Assembly: GCF_001718195.1 (NCBI RefSeq)
Contig: NZ_MCNV01000020.1
Location: forward strand, 1-64,000
DNA length: 64,000 nt
Direction: 5' to 3'
Source: Paraburkholderia nodosa
Lineage (GTDB): Bacteria > Pseudomonadota > Gammaproteobacteria > Burkholderiales > Burkholderiaceae
The notes beneath the pieces were generated by a model, which did not search any database, was not told the origin of the DNA, and saw only the letters and a program-made list of their open reading frames with translations. Made by a program: the position numbers and the translations under genes. Positions 34,786 through 43,386 of the stretch are shown piece after piece; the stretch's first letter is position 1; every line of letters starts with the position of its first letter.

Positions 34786-35853
34786 CTATGCGCGCGCGGC
34801 GGCCTCGCGCAACAGCTGATGCGACGCCGCGTAACGCAGCGTGCGCGCGACATCGACGGTCAGCGGACCGTGCCAGTCGAGCGTCACTTCATAGCGGTCG
34901 CCTCGCGCCGGTTCGATCTCACGCTCGCCGTCGAACGCGAGCGTGCCGTGGCCCGCTTCGAGCGGCAGCGCCACGCCGACTTCGAGGCGCTGGCAGGTAA
35001 GCATCGTCAGGCGCTCGACGCGGCCCGGCGCAATCGGCGCGAGCAACGGCACGCCTGCGCCGCTGCCCTCGGGCGCGCCAGGCTGGGCGAACGTCATGTG
35101 CAGGCCGTGCGCCGCATCGCGCCCGACCGGCGCCCAAGCCCCGCCGATCGACGAGAGACCGATGCCGTCGGGCGGCGCGAAGGTCAGGAAAAGTGATTCG
35201 ATATCCGAACTTTCAGAAATCGCACGCGCACCGATGAACGGCTGACGCGCCACGCAAATGTCGACGAGCGCGATTTCTTCGCGCCCGCGCGACGGCCCTT
35301 CCACGCAGCGCGCGACGAGCCGCTTGTTGCGCGAAAGCGCCGACTCGGCGGGCACCGCGCCGGTCGCGACGAGCGCGCCCGCGAGGCCCGCGACGGTGGC
35401 CTCGCGCAGTTCGGGAAAGGCGTTGTTGGTGCCGGTGGAGAGCGCGAGCAGCGGCGTCGCGCCGCAATGGGCCGCGACCGCGCGATGGGTGCCGTCGCCG
35501 CCCAACACCGCGATCAGCGCAACCTCCTCTCGCACCATGTGATCGACACCGGCGTGCGTATCGGCAACGCTTTCGTCCACGAGCAGATCGACGAACACGA
35601 CCTCGGGCCAGGGTTCGTGCGCGGCAATGGCCGTGTGCGTCTCGATTGCGCGCAGGAGCAGCGCGGCCACGCCGGTGTTGTCGCGCAACGTGAGCACGCG
35701 CGTCACGCCGAGCGCGCCCAGGCCTGCGAGCAGGCGCACGACCATGTTCGCCTTCTCGGCCGTGGGAAAGACGGAAGCATGCGAAGTGAGACGGCGAATG
35801 TCGCGGCCCGATGCGGGGTTGGCGATCACGCCTACAGTCACGGGCGTCGTCAC
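34786..35853 (-). CDS. acoX: Acetoin catabolism protein AcoX (NAD kinase-like)
   Basis: A 355-residue protein of the ATP-NAD kinase fold found at the head of many aco operons; its biochemical role is unproven. Motifs are VIANPASGRDIRRL, the kinase-type glycine motif GGDGTHRAVA and STGTNNAFPE. The GTG at 35853 is chosen because AGGAG lies 9 nt upstream; the open frame continues far upstream without further start evidence. It is the first gene after the sigma-54-like promoter at 35917-35932 and 48 bp before the SDR. Confidence 0.9.
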   Translation of the reverse strand: MTTPVTVGVIANPASGRDIRRLTSHASVFPTAEKANMVVRLLAGLGALGVTRVLTLRDNTGVAALLLRAIETHTAIAAHEPWPEVVFVDLLVDESVADTHAGVDHMVREEVALIAVLGGDGTHRAVAAHCGATPLLALSTGTNNAFPELREATVAGLAGALVATGAVPAESALSRNKRLVARCVEGPSRGREEIALVDICVARQPFIGARAISESSDIESLFLTFAPPDGIGLSSIGGAWAPVGRDAAHGLHMTFAQPGAPEGSGAGVPLLAPIAPGRVERLTMLTCQRLEVGVALPLEAGHGTLAFDGEREIEPARGDRYEVTLDWHGPLTVDVARTLRYAASHQLLREAAARA

Positions 35854-35916
35854 GGATTTTGTCTCCTGATGGCGTCGCACCGTGCATTGCCGTGCGCCGC
35901 CTTTGCCGCCAGACTC

Positions 35917-35932
35917 TGCAAGCGTCATGCCA
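35917..35932 (-). promoter_or_regulatory. Sigma-54 (-24/-12) promoter of the aco operon
   Basis: The minus strand reads TGGCATGACGCTTGCA. Against the consensus TGGCACG-N4-TTGCA it has one mismatch (T for C at position 6), keeps the invariant GG and GC, and has exact spacing. Transcription would begin near 35905, about 52 nt before the acoX GTG. The divergent acoR encodes a sigma-54 activator, which fits. Confidence 0.75.
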
Positions 35933-36031
35933 ATGACGTCGAGAAAGCGCGGCGATAGCGCAGAAGGCCGCGTGACGGGGTTCCGCGCCAATTGCACGCC
36001 GTAGCGTCGGCACGAATTGCGTCGCGCGTGG

Positions 36032-36055
36032 CGTCTCAGCCGCCTTCTCGCATGC
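36032..36055. promoter_or_regulatory. Candidate AcoR upstream element, proximal copy
   Basis: CGTCTCAGCCG followed by TCTCGCATG after 3 nt resembles the sequence at 36188-36208 (CGTCTCAGCCG directly followed by TCTCGCATG). It is about 100 bp upstream of the -24 element. The shared half-site with the palindrome at 36178-36195 suggests two binding sites for one regulator. Confidence 0.45.
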
Positions 36056-36177
36056 GCGAAGCGCCGGTCGCACCGCCAGGCGCCCGCGTGAAGGAATACG
36101 CGCATAGCCCCGCGTGGCGTGCCAGAGCGGCGACAGAACGCCCAGGTCCGCCGCGCCGAAAGGCGCGACACGAGCCG

Positions 36178-36195
36178 CTGAGACGATCGTCTCAG
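36178..36195. promoter_or_regulatory. Perfect 18-bp palindrome in the acoX-acoR gap (candidate AcoR enhancer)
   Basis: CTGAGACGATCGTCTCAG is fully self-complementary. It lies about 250 bp upstream of the aco -24 element and 135 bp upstream of the acoR ATG, a normal distance for a sigma-54 activator site acting by looping. Confidence 0.55.
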
Positions 36196-36330
36196 CCGTC
36201 TCGCATGCTGCGCTGCGGTGTGATCGCGCGCAAAGGATGTGCTACAAAAGACTCCCGCCGAACGCTTTCCGGTCCGACGTAACCCGACGTTACTCCGACG
36301 CTCACCGCGAGCCGTCGCCTGGAACCGCTC

Positions 36331-38331
36331 ATGCCCTACGCCCTTGCGTCTACCCGGCACGCCGAGCGCGTGCGCGGCGCCGTAGAAGGCCGCCTGCCCG
36401 CGCCGTCCGACTCGCCGCGCCTCGTCTCGTCGTGGCAGCGCTCGTTCGAGCGCTATCAGCTGGACCCTGGCTCCGTGATCGGCCCGCGCGTGCTGAGCGC
36501 CGCCGAGCTGCGCGAGATCCGCGATCGCGAGGAGTCCTTTCTGCGCGCCTCCGGCCAGTGCCTCACGCGATTGCACGACATGGTGCGCGAGGCCGATTAC
36601 TGCGTGATGCTGACCGACGCGCACGGCGTGACGATCGACTATCGCCTGGACCGAGAGCGCCGCAACGACTTCAAGCACGCGGGTCTCTATATCGGCTCGT
36701 GCTGGTCCGAGAGCGAGGAAGGCACCTGCGGCATCGCGAACGTGCTCACCGATCTCGCGCCCATCACGGTGCACAAGACCGACCATTTCCGCGCCGCGTT
36801 CACCACGCTCACGTGTAGCGCCGCGCCGATCTTCGCGCCGGGCGGCGAGCTGATCGGCGTACTCGATGCGTCGGCCGTGCAATCGCCCGACAATCGCGAG
36901 AGCCAGCGCATCGTCAACCAACTCGTGCGCCAGAGTGCCACGCTCATCGAAGACGGCTATTTCCTGCATCGTCTCGCGTCGTGCTGGATACTCTTCGGTC
37001 ACCAGAATCGCAATTACGTGGAAGCGCAGCCCGAACTGCTGATCGCCTTCGACGAAAACGGCAACGTGGTCGCCGCAAACCGGCGCGCGCGCGAATGCAT
37101 GCCGTGCCTGGACGGCCCGCGTCATATCGACGAGATCTTCGATTCGTCGCACGTGCAGTTGCGCGACATCGGCCGCATCGAAACCATCGCGGCGCTGCGC
37201 CTGCGCGCGAACGGCTCGATGCTGTATGCGCGCATCCGCGCGCCGCTTGGGACGAGCGGTTACGGCGGACACAGCGCACGCAGCGGCGCCGGCGCGGCGC
37301 ATGGCGCGATGCCACTGCGGCGCGACACCGCCGACGCGCACGAATACGACCGCAGCGCGCTCGGCCCCTTCCTGCGCAGCGCCGACCCGCGCGTGGCCGA
37401 AAACGCGCGCATCGCGCAGCGCGTGGCGGGCAAGCGCCTGCCGATCCTGCTGCTCGGCGAAACCGGCTCCGGCAAGGAGGTGTTCGCGCGCGCCATCCAC
37501 GACGCCAGCGCGCGACGCAATCGGCCGTTCATCGCGGTCAATTGCGGGGCGCTGCCCGAGTCGCTGATCGAGAGCGAGCTGTTCGGCTATGCGCCGGGCG
37601 CGTTCACGGGTGCGCGCCGGCACGGCGCACGCGGCAAGATCGTGATGGCCGATGGCGGCACGCTCTTTCTCGACGAAATCGGCGACATGCCGCTCGCGCT
37701 GCAGACCCGCCTTTTGCGCGTGCTGGCCGAGGGCGAAGTCCTGCCGCTCGGGAGCGAAACGCCGGTGCGCGTCGATATCGACGTGGTCTGCGCAACGCAC
37801 CGGGACCTCGCGCAGATGGCCGGCGCGGGCGCATTCCGCGACGATCTCTACTATCGCCTGAGCGGCGCGGTGCTCACGCTGCCGCCGCTGCGCGAGCGGC
37901 GCGACATCGCGATGCTCATCGACACGGTCTTTGCGGAAGAAGCGCAGGCCGCCGGCCGGCCGCTCGCACTCGACGCCACGCTCGCGGCGCGGCTCGCGAA
38001 GTTCGCGTGGCCCGGCAACCTGCGGCAACTGCGCAATGCGATGCGTTACGCATGCGCCGTCTGCGACACCGTGCTGGTCGAAGCGCGGCACCTGAGCGGC
38101 GACCTCGCGGCGCGCCTGCCGCCACTCGCAGCGCCGGGCGCGTCCGGCTGCCCAGCCGGCATTCCGCCAGCGTCGCCGCTCTCCGACGAGGACGAGCGCG
38201 CACGCATCGTCGCGGCGCTCACGGCGCACCGCTGGCGTCCGAACGCCGCCGCACTGGCACTGGGCATTTCGCGCGCGACGCTCTACCGGCGCATGGCGAA
38301 GCTCGCCATCGTCGGGCCCCATCGCGTTTGA
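36331..38331 (+). CDS. acoR: Sigma-54-dependent acetoin operon activator AcoR
   Basis: A 666-residue enhancer-binding protein. An N-terminal sensory part of about 340 residues (GAF-type, with the GTCGIANVL region common in AcoR-like proteins) is followed by an AAA+ domain: Walker A GETGSGKEVFARAIH, the sigma-54 contact loop GAFTGA, Walker B GGTLFLDEIGDM, and the R-finger region. The Fis-type helix-turn-helix is at the extreme C-terminus (HRWRPNAAALALGISRATLYRRM). It is divergent from the aco operon and is predicted to switch it on with acetoin as the signal. Confidence 0.93.
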   Translation: MPYALASTRHAERVRGAVEGRLPAPSDSPRLVSSWQRSFERYQLDPGSVIGPRVLSAAELREIRDREESFLRASGQCLTRLHDMVREADYCVMLTDAHGVTIDYRLDRERRNDFKHAGLYIGSCWSESEEGTCGIANVLTDLAPITVHKTDHFRAAFTTLTCSAAPIFAPGGELIGVLDASAVQSPDNRESQRIVNQLVRQSATLIEDGYFLHRLASCWILFGHQNRNYVEAQPELLIAFDENGNVVAANRRARECMPCLDGPRHIDEIFDSSHVQLRDIGRIETIAALRLRANGSMLYARIRAPLGTSGYGGHSARSGAGAAHGAMPLRRDTADAHEYDRSALGPFLRSADPRVAENARIAQRVAGKRLPILLLGETGSGKEVFARAIHDASARRNRPFIAVNCGALPESLIESELFGYAPGAFTGARRHGARGKIVMADGGTLFLDEIGDMPLALQTRLLRVLAEGEVLPLGSETPVRVDIDVVCATHRDLAQMAGAGAFRDDLYYRLSGAVLTLPPLRERRDIAMLIDTVFAEEAQAAGRPLALDATLAARLAKFAWPGNLRQLRNAMRYACAVCDTVLVEARHLSGDLAARLPPLAAPGASGCPAGIPPASPLSDEDERARIVAALTAHRWRPNAAALALGISRATLYRRMAKLAIVGPHRV

Positions 38332-38405
38332 GCCGGATTGCGCTGACTTCCGCGCGTTTCGCGTCGCCAGAGTGCACAGAAGTATTAAATATTGTGCGGC
38401 GCGAT

Positions 38406-38433
38406 TTACTTGCCACACTCCGGCCGGTATAAA
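38406..38433 (+). promoter_or_regulatory. Candidate promoter for the ComEA-like gene
   Basis: TTACTT (38406-38411) and TATAAA (38428-38433) with a 16-bp spacer in otherwise GC-rich sequence, about 118 bp before the ATG at 38551. Confidence 0.35.
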
Positions 38434-38550
38434 TCGAGCGCTCGCGATCCACAGATACGCCATCTGGCCTATTCTTGTACCGCAGCCCCCTCCGCTGGAT
38501 GCGTCGTCCGTTCCCGGCTCACTGAAAATGCCCTCAATGGAGTGATTGCC

Positions 38551-39141
38551 ATGCTCAAGAAGCTGCTGATGCTTTTCCTCGCAATCGGCCTGTCGCTGTC
38601 CGCCGTGCTCGCCGCAGCCGTGGAAGTGAACACCGCCGACGAAACCGCGCTCGAATCGGTCAAAGGCATCGGCCCCGTCCATGCCAAGGCGATCATCGAC
38701 GAACGCACGAAGAACGGCCCGTTCAAGGATGCCGACGACCTGGTGAACCGCGTCAAGGGCATTGGCCCGAAGTCGGTGCAGAACCTCGAGGCGGCGGGGC
38801 TCACGATCAACGGCTCCTCGGCGCCGCCCGCGGGCAAGACGGCTAGCGCGAAGAGCGGCAAGAGCGCCGCTGCCACGAGCGCCGCGCCCGCTGCGACCAC
38901 GGCCAATCCGATGACGGCGCAGACGCCGGCGGCCGCGACCACGGCGCAAGCCGCCTCGGACACGGCCGCGGGCAAGTCGAAGCACAAGAGCAAGAAGGAC
39001 AAGACAGCCGCCGCTGCCAGCGCGCCCGAAGCGGGCTCCGCTGCGGCGACTCCGGCCACGGCATCCGATACGAAGGCGAAAAAGCCCAGGAAGTCGAAGA
39101 AAGACAAGGCCGCGTCCGCTGCGGCCGCTTCCGGCGCCTGA
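38551..39141 (+). CDS. ComEA-like helix-hairpin-helix DNA-binding protein with Lys/Ala tail
   Basis: A 196-residue secreted or membrane-anchored protein. A signal-type hydrophobic N-terminus (LKKLLMLFLAIGLSLSAVLAAA) leads straight into the double HhH domain VNTADETALESVKGIGPVHAKAIIDE and KGIGPKSVQNLEAAG (given by its GIGPVHAKAI and GIGPKSVQNL hairpins), like the DNA-binding end of ComEA. The remaining roughly 110 residues are Ala/Thr-rich with two KSKKDK clusters, resembling histone H1-like tails. GGAG precedes the ATG. A role in periplasmic DNA uptake is plausible but not shown; no other competence genes are nearby. Confidence 0.82.
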   Translation: MLKKLLMLFLAIGLSLSAVLAAAVEVNTADETALESVKGIGPVHAKAIIDERTKNGPFKDADDLVNRVKGIGPKSVQNLEAAGLTINGSSAPPAGKTASAKSGKSAAATSAAPAATTANPMTAQTPAAATTAQAASDTAAGKSKHKSKKDKTAAAASAPEAGSAAATPATASDTKAKKPRKSKKDKAASAAAASGA

Positions 39142-39265
39142 TTGCCGCCACCGTCCGGCGCGCGCAAGCCGTGCACTGGATCTCGAAAACGCGGCGACAC
39201 CCTCGCGTGCGCCGTCCGACTTACCGGCCGCGTCCCCCTCGCGGCCATCACCCAGAGAGATCGTC

Positions 39266-39706
39266 ATGAGTCTGCTAGATACCCTCGGTTCCCTGCTCGG
39301 TTCGCAGTCGCAACAGCAAGGCGGCGGCCAGGCCCAGCTCCTCGCCGCGGCGATGGAGTTCGTCAACAACCAGCCCGGCGGGCTGAACGGCCTCATCGAG
39401 AAGTTCCAGCAAGGCGGCCTCGGCGACATCGTGCAGTCGTGGGTCGGCAACGGCGAGAATCAGCCTGTTTCGGCGGATCAGCTGCACAACGTGCTCGGCT
39501 CGGACGTCGTCTCGGGTCTCGCGCAGAAGGTCGGCATGCAGCCCGACCAGGTGAGCGGGCTGCTCGCCCAGGTGCTGCCGCACGTGGTCAACGCGGGCAC
39601 GCCGACCGGCGAAGTGCCGCAAGGCGGCCAGATCAACACCGAAAGCGTGCTCGGCACGCTTGGTGGGCTGGCGTCGCTGCTCGGCGGCGGCAACAAGCAG
39701 GCATGA
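39266..39706 (+). CDS. YidB family protein (DUF937)
   Basis: A 146-residue Gly/Gln-rich protein with the DUF937/YidB pattern: MSLLDTLGSLLG at the start, LIEKFQQGGLGDIVQSWVGNGENQPVSADQL (the GGLGDIVQSWVG core is diagnostic), QVLPHVV, and a final GGLASLLGG. Function unknown in the family. GAGAG-type sequence precedes the ATG, and there is no signal peptide. It stands alone, convergent with clpB, and shares a terminator with it. Confidence 0.9.
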   Translation: MSLLDTLGSLLGSQSQQQGGGQAQLLAAAMEFVNNQPGGLNGLIEKFQQGGLGDIVQSWVGNGENQPVSADQLHNVLGSDVVSGLAQKVGMQPDQVSGLLAQVLPHVVNAGTPTGEVPQGGQINTESVLGTLGGLASLLGGGNKQA

Positions 39707-39737
39707 GCGCCCATTAGCGCTTCCTTGCAGGCATGAA

Positions 39738-39769
39738 AAAAGGGCAGCGGATCACTCCGCTGCCCTTTT
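39738..39769. terminator. Bidirectional intrinsic terminator between yidB-like gene and clpB
   Basis: The stem AAAAGGGCAGCGG / CCGCTGCCCTTTT over a 6-nt loop has A-run and T-run flanks that serve both convergent genes. Confidence 0.9.
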
Positions 39770-39826
39770 CGTTTCGGCTCAGTGCGCGCCTGCCGGCGCG
39801 CGCCTCAGCCGAGGTTTCTACTCGCG

Positions 39827-42424
39827 TTAGTGCACCACGCGCTCGAACACGAACTTGCCGTCGTGCACGCCGACCGGGATGACATCCTTCGGCCCGAACT
39901 TGCCCGCGAGGATCAGCTTGGCGACCGGGTTCTCGATCTCCTGCTGGATCGCGCGCTTGAGCGGCCGTGCGCCGAACAGCGGGTCGTAGCCGACCTTGGC
40001 GATCTGGCTCAGCGCCTCGTCCGACACCACGAGCTCCATGTCGAGCTTCTCCAGACGCTCGCGCAGACGCTGCAGCTGGATCTTCGCAATCGACTCGATA
40101 TTCGAGCGATCGAGCGCATGGAACACCACGACCTCGTCGATCCGGTTCAGGAACTCGGGGCGGAACTGCTGCTTCACTTCGTTCCACACGGCGTCCTTCA
40201 CCGCTTCCTGCGGCTCGCCCGCCATCGCCTGAATGAGGTGCGAACCGAGGTTCGACGTCATCACGATTACGGTGTTCTTGAAGTCGACGGTGCGGCCCTG
40301 GCCATCGGTCATGCGGCCGTCGTCGAGCACTTGCAGCAGCACGTTGAACACGTCCGGGTGCGCCTTTTCGACTTCGTCGAGCAGGATCACGCTATACGGC
40401 TTGCGACGCACGGCCTCGGTCAGATAGCCGCCCTCTTCGTAGCCCACGTATCCCGGCGGCGCGCCGATCAAACGCGCCACACTGTGCTTCTCCATGAACT
40501 CGCTCATGTCGATGCGGATGAGGTGATCTTCCGAATCGAACAGGAAGCCCGCCAGCGCCTTGCACAGCTCGGTCTTGCCCACACCCGTCGGCCCGAGGAA
40601 CAGGAACGAGCCGTACGGCCGGTTCGGGTCCGAGAGACCGGCGCGCGAGCGGCGAATCGCGTCGGCGACGGCGGTAATGGCCTCGTCCTGACCCACCACG
40701 CGCTCGTGCAGCTTCTCCTCGATCTGCAGCAGCTTTTCGCGCTCGCCCTGCATCATGCGCGAAACGGGAATGCCGGTCGAACGCGACACGACCTCCGCGA
40801 TTTCCTCGGCGCCCACGAGCGTGCGCAGCAGGCGCAAGCGCGTGGGGTTGTTCTGCTCGTTCGCCTCCGCGAGCGTCACCTGCTTGAGCTGCGCTTCGAG
40901 CTCCGGCAGCTTGCCGTACTGCAGTTCCGCGACCTTCTCGAGCTTGCCTTCGCGCTGGAAGCGATTGATCTCCGCGCGCACGCGGTCGATCTCTTCCTTG
41001 ATCTGCGCGCCGCCCTGCACCGCGGCCTTCTCGGTGGTCCAGATCTCTTCGAGATCCTTATATTCGAGGCTCAGCCGGTCGATCTCTTCCTCGATCAGCT
41101 GCAGACGCTTTTGCGACGCTTCGTCCTTTTCCTTCTTGACGGCCTCGCGCTCGATCTTCAACTGGATCAGGCGGCGATCGAGCTTGTCCATTGCTTCGGG
41201 CTTCGAATCGATTTCCATCTTGATCTTCGAAGCTGCTTCGTCGATCAGGTCGATGGCCTTGTCCGGCAGGAAACGGTCGGTGATGTAGCGATGCGAGAGT
41301 TCCGCCGCCGCGACGATAGCCGGGTCGGTGATCTCCACGCCGTGGTGCAGCTCGTACTTCTCCTTCAGGCCGCGCAGGATCGCGATGGTCGCCTCGACCG
41401 ACGGTTCATCGACGAGCACCTTCTGGAAGCGGCGTTCGAGCGCGGCGTCCTTTTCGATGTACTTGCGATACTCGTCGAGCGTAGTCGCGCCGATGCAGTG
41501 CAGTTCGCCGCGCGACAGCGCCGGCTTGAGCATATTGCCCGCGTCCATCGCGCCTTCGGCCTTGCCGGCGCCGACCATCGTGTGAATTTCGTCGATGAAG
41601 ACGATGGTCTGCCCTTCGTCCTTGGCAATGTCGTTGAGCACGGCCTTCAGGCGCTCTTCGAACTCGCCGCGATATTTCGCGCCCGCGAGCAGTGCGGCCA
41701 TGTCGAGCGAGAGCACGCGCTTGCCCTTGAGCGTTTCGGGCACTTCGCCGTTGACGATGCGCTGCGCGAGGCCTTCGACAATGGCCGTCTTGCCCACCCC
41801 CGGTTCGCCGATCAGCACCGGATTGTTCTTGGTGCGGCGTTGCAGGATCTGGATCGAGCGGCGGATTTCGTCGTCGCGGCCGATCACGGGGTCGAGCTTG
41901 CCCGAACGCGCGCGCTCGGTCAGATCGACGGTGTACTTCTTGAGCGCTTCACGCTGGCTCTCGGCGTCCTGGCTGTGCACCTGCGCGCCGCCGCGCACCG
42001 CGACGATCGCGGCTTCGAGCGCCTTGCGCGTCAAGCCGTGCTGGCGCGCAAGACGACCCGCCTCGCCCTTGTCCTCGGACACGGCGAGCAGGAACATCTC
42101 GCTCGCGATATACGTGTCGTTGAGCTTCTGCGCTTCCTTGTCGGCCTGATTGAGCAGCCCCGTTAGTTCGCGGCCGATCTGCACGTTGCCGTCGGTGCCC
42201 TGCACCTGCGGCAAGCGGTTGATGGCGTCGTTCAGCGCGTTCTGCAGCGCCTGGACCTGCACGCCCGCACGCGACATGAGCGAGCGCGCGGAGCCGTCCT
42301 GCTGCGCAACGAGCGCAGCCAGCAGGTGAACGGGTTCGATGTACTGGTTATCGTGGCCCACCGCGAGGCTTTGCGCGTCGGCGATGGCTTCCTGGAACTT
42401 GGTGGTGAGTTTGTCGATTCTCAT
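39827..42424 (-). CDS. clpB: ATP-dependent disaggregase ClpB
   Basis: A Hsp104-type chaperone that rescues aggregated proteins with DnaK, 865 residues and full length. It opens MRIDKLTTKFQEAIADAQSLA. The order is a Clp N-terminal domain, NBD1 with Walker A GEPGVGKTAIVEG, the long coiled-coil middle domain (about residues 400-540), NBD2 with Walker A GPTGVGKTELCKAL, and the C-terminal D2-small domain. The middle domain distinguishes it from ClpA/ClpC. A sigma-32-type promoter lies 40-65 bp upstream. Confidence 0.98.
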   Translation of the reverse strand: MRIDKLTTKFQEAIADAQSLAVGHDNQYIEPVHLLAALVAQQDGSARSLMSRAGVQVQALQNALNDAINRLPQVQGTDGNVQIGRELTGLLNQADKEAQKLNDTYIASEMFLLAVSEDKGEAGRLARQHGLTRKALEAAIVAVRGGAQVHSQDAESQREALKKYTVDLTERARSGKLDPVIGRDDEIRRSIQILQRRTKNNPVLIGEPGVGKTAIVEGLAQRIVNGEVPETLKGKRVLSLDMAALLAGAKYRGEFEERLKAVLNDIAKDEGQTIVFIDEIHTMVGAGKAEGAMDAGNMLKPALSRGELHCIGATTLDEYRKYIEKDAALERRFQKVLVDEPSVEATIAILRGLKEKYELHHGVEITDPAIVAAAELSHRYITDRFLPDKAIDLIDEAASKIKMEIDSKPEAMDKLDRRLIQLKIEREAVKKEKDEASQKRLQLIEEEIDRLSLEYKDLEEIWTTEKAAVQGGAQIKEEIDRVRAEINRFQREGKLEKVAELQYGKLPELEAQLKQVTLAEANEQNNPTRLRLLRTLVGAEEIAEVVSRSTGIPVSRMMQGEREKLLQIEEKLHERVVGQDEAITAVADAIRRSRAGLSDPNRPYGSFLFLGPTGVGKTELCKALAGFLFDSEDHLIRIDMSEFMEKHSVARLIGAPPGYVGYEEGGYLTEAVRRKPYSVILLDEVEKAHPDVFNVLLQVLDDGRMTDGQGRTVDFKNTVIVMTSNLGSHLIQAMAGEPQEAVKDAVWNEVKQQFRPEFLNRIDEVVVFHALDRSNIESIAKIQLQRLRERLEKLDMELVVSDEALSQIAKVGYDPLFGARPLKRAIQQEIENPVAKLILAGKFGPKDVIPVGVHDGKFVFERVVH

Positions 42425-42463
42425 TTGATGCGAGACCTCCAGATTTCTAGACTGTCACCAAAT

Positions 42464-42489
42464 TTGAGGGGGGACGCGCCGGTTTCAAG
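42464..42489 (-). promoter_or_regulatory. Heat-shock (sigma-32 type) promoter of clpB
   Basis: On the minus strand CTTGAAA (42489-42483) is followed after 11 bp by CCCCTCAA (42471-42464), close to the E. coli sigma-32 consensus CTTGAAA and CCCCATNT. It gives a leader of about 30 nt before the clpB ATG at 42424. Confidence 0.65.
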
Positions 42490-42676
42490 CGCTCTGGCGT
42501 CATTTTTTCCGATTTTTGCGATTCAGGCGCGGGTAGCGTCCGTCTACCGTTGCTGCCGAGGCGTGAGAAAACGGGGAAGAATGCGAGGCGGCCGCTGCCG
42601 CGCGAGGCAGCGCGTCACGGCTGAATGCCGCGACTCGTAGGGGAAGAAAAACGAAGAGGTGACGCTGACGCGCGCT

Positions 42677-43177
42677 TCAATGCTCGCGCGAAGACGCGGA
42701 GCGAGCCGCCTGGGCGCGCGGCATGAACTGGATCGGCGCGAGGCCGAGCAACCCGGTCAGTTCGCCCGCAGGCTGGGCCAGTTCGCCGATGGTATGGCAG
42801 TCGAGTTCCGCGAGAAACGCATCGCGCGCCGCGGCCAGCGCGTGCTTGAGTCGGCATTGCGGCTCGATGACGCAGCTGCGCCGGTCGCCGTGTTCGTCCG
42901 GAAAGCAGCCGACGAGCGAGAAGTCGCTCTCTGTCTCACGGACAACGGCGCCAACGCTCAGATCGAGCGACGCCGGTGCGAGCCGCAAGCCGCCATTGCG
43001 TCCGCGAACGGTGTCGACCCAGCCGAGTTCGCCCAGGCGCTGCACCACTTTCATCAGATGATTCTTCGAAACGCCGTAGGCGTCCGAGATCTCCTGGATC
43101 GTGGCCAGGCTGTCGCGACGCAGCGCGAGATACAGCATCACGCGCAAGGAATAGTCGGTGTAGTCGGTCAGTCTCAT
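42677..43177 (-). CDS. nsrR: Rrf2 family nitric-oxide-sensing repressor NsrR
   Basis: A 166-residue iron-sulfur repressor of NO-detoxification genes. The N-terminus MRLTDYTDYSLRVMLYLA is typical of NsrR, the winged helix spans TIQEISDAYGVSKNHLMKVV and RGRNGGLRLA, and three cluster cysteines are at 91, 102 and 108. Spacing between the first two (ten residues) is wider than in E. coli NsrR (four). The ATG at 43177 fixes the family start although the frame runs further up. A dyad at 43227-43241 lies in its promoter region, and the divergent neighbour is a truncated haemoglobin. Confidence 0.88.
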   Translation of the reverse strand: MRLTDYTDYSLRVMLYLALRRDSLATIQEISDAYGVSKNHLMKVVQRLGELGWVDTVRGRNGGLRLAPASLDLSVGAVVRETESDFSLVGCFPDEHGDRRSCVIEPQCRLKHALAAARDAFLAELDCHTIGELAQPAGELTGLLGLAPIQFMPRAQAARSASSREH

Positions 43178-43226
43178 GGCGATTGCAATGACAGAGAGGG
43201 TGCAGGTGACAGAACCCATACAATAA

Positions 43227-43241
43227 CATGCAGTTAGCATG
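43227..43241. promoter_or_regulatory. Candidate NsrR operator
   Basis: CATGCAGTTAGCATG is a perfect 5-bp inverted repeat around a 5-nt centre, and its ATGC-N5-GCAT core matches the half-sites of known NsrR boxes. It sits 50 bp upstream of the nsrR ATG in the divergent gap with the globin gene. Confidence 0.6.
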
Positions 43242-43386
43242 CAGGTTTTGCCTGGACTGAGTATCATTGTCACTCCGATGGACGCTTCGCAGGGCCTGGC
43301 AGCTTGCATGCGGCCCGTTGTCGCATCGTGCCGGCGCCCCGCCGCCGACTAAACGCCAAGCACTTCAGGCATCACCCAGGCCCCAA

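Noticed and set aside
36108..36123. TGGCACGCCACGCGGG on the minus strand as a sigma-54 promoter
   Set aside because: The -24 part is good, but the -12 position reads GG instead of GC.
36229..36244. TAGCACATCCTTTGCG on the minus strand as a sigma-54 promoter
   Set aside because: It lacks the invariant GG of the -24 element and would give a leader of about 365 nt; the site at 35917-35932 keeps GG and GC and lies 52 nt from acoX.
34786..39450. A 1554-codon minus-strand open frame reading through acoX into the antisense of acoR and the ComEA-like gene
   Set aside because: Only the first part (34786-35853) is AcoX with a ribosome binding site at the GTG; the remainder is a shadow of acoR and its neighbour.
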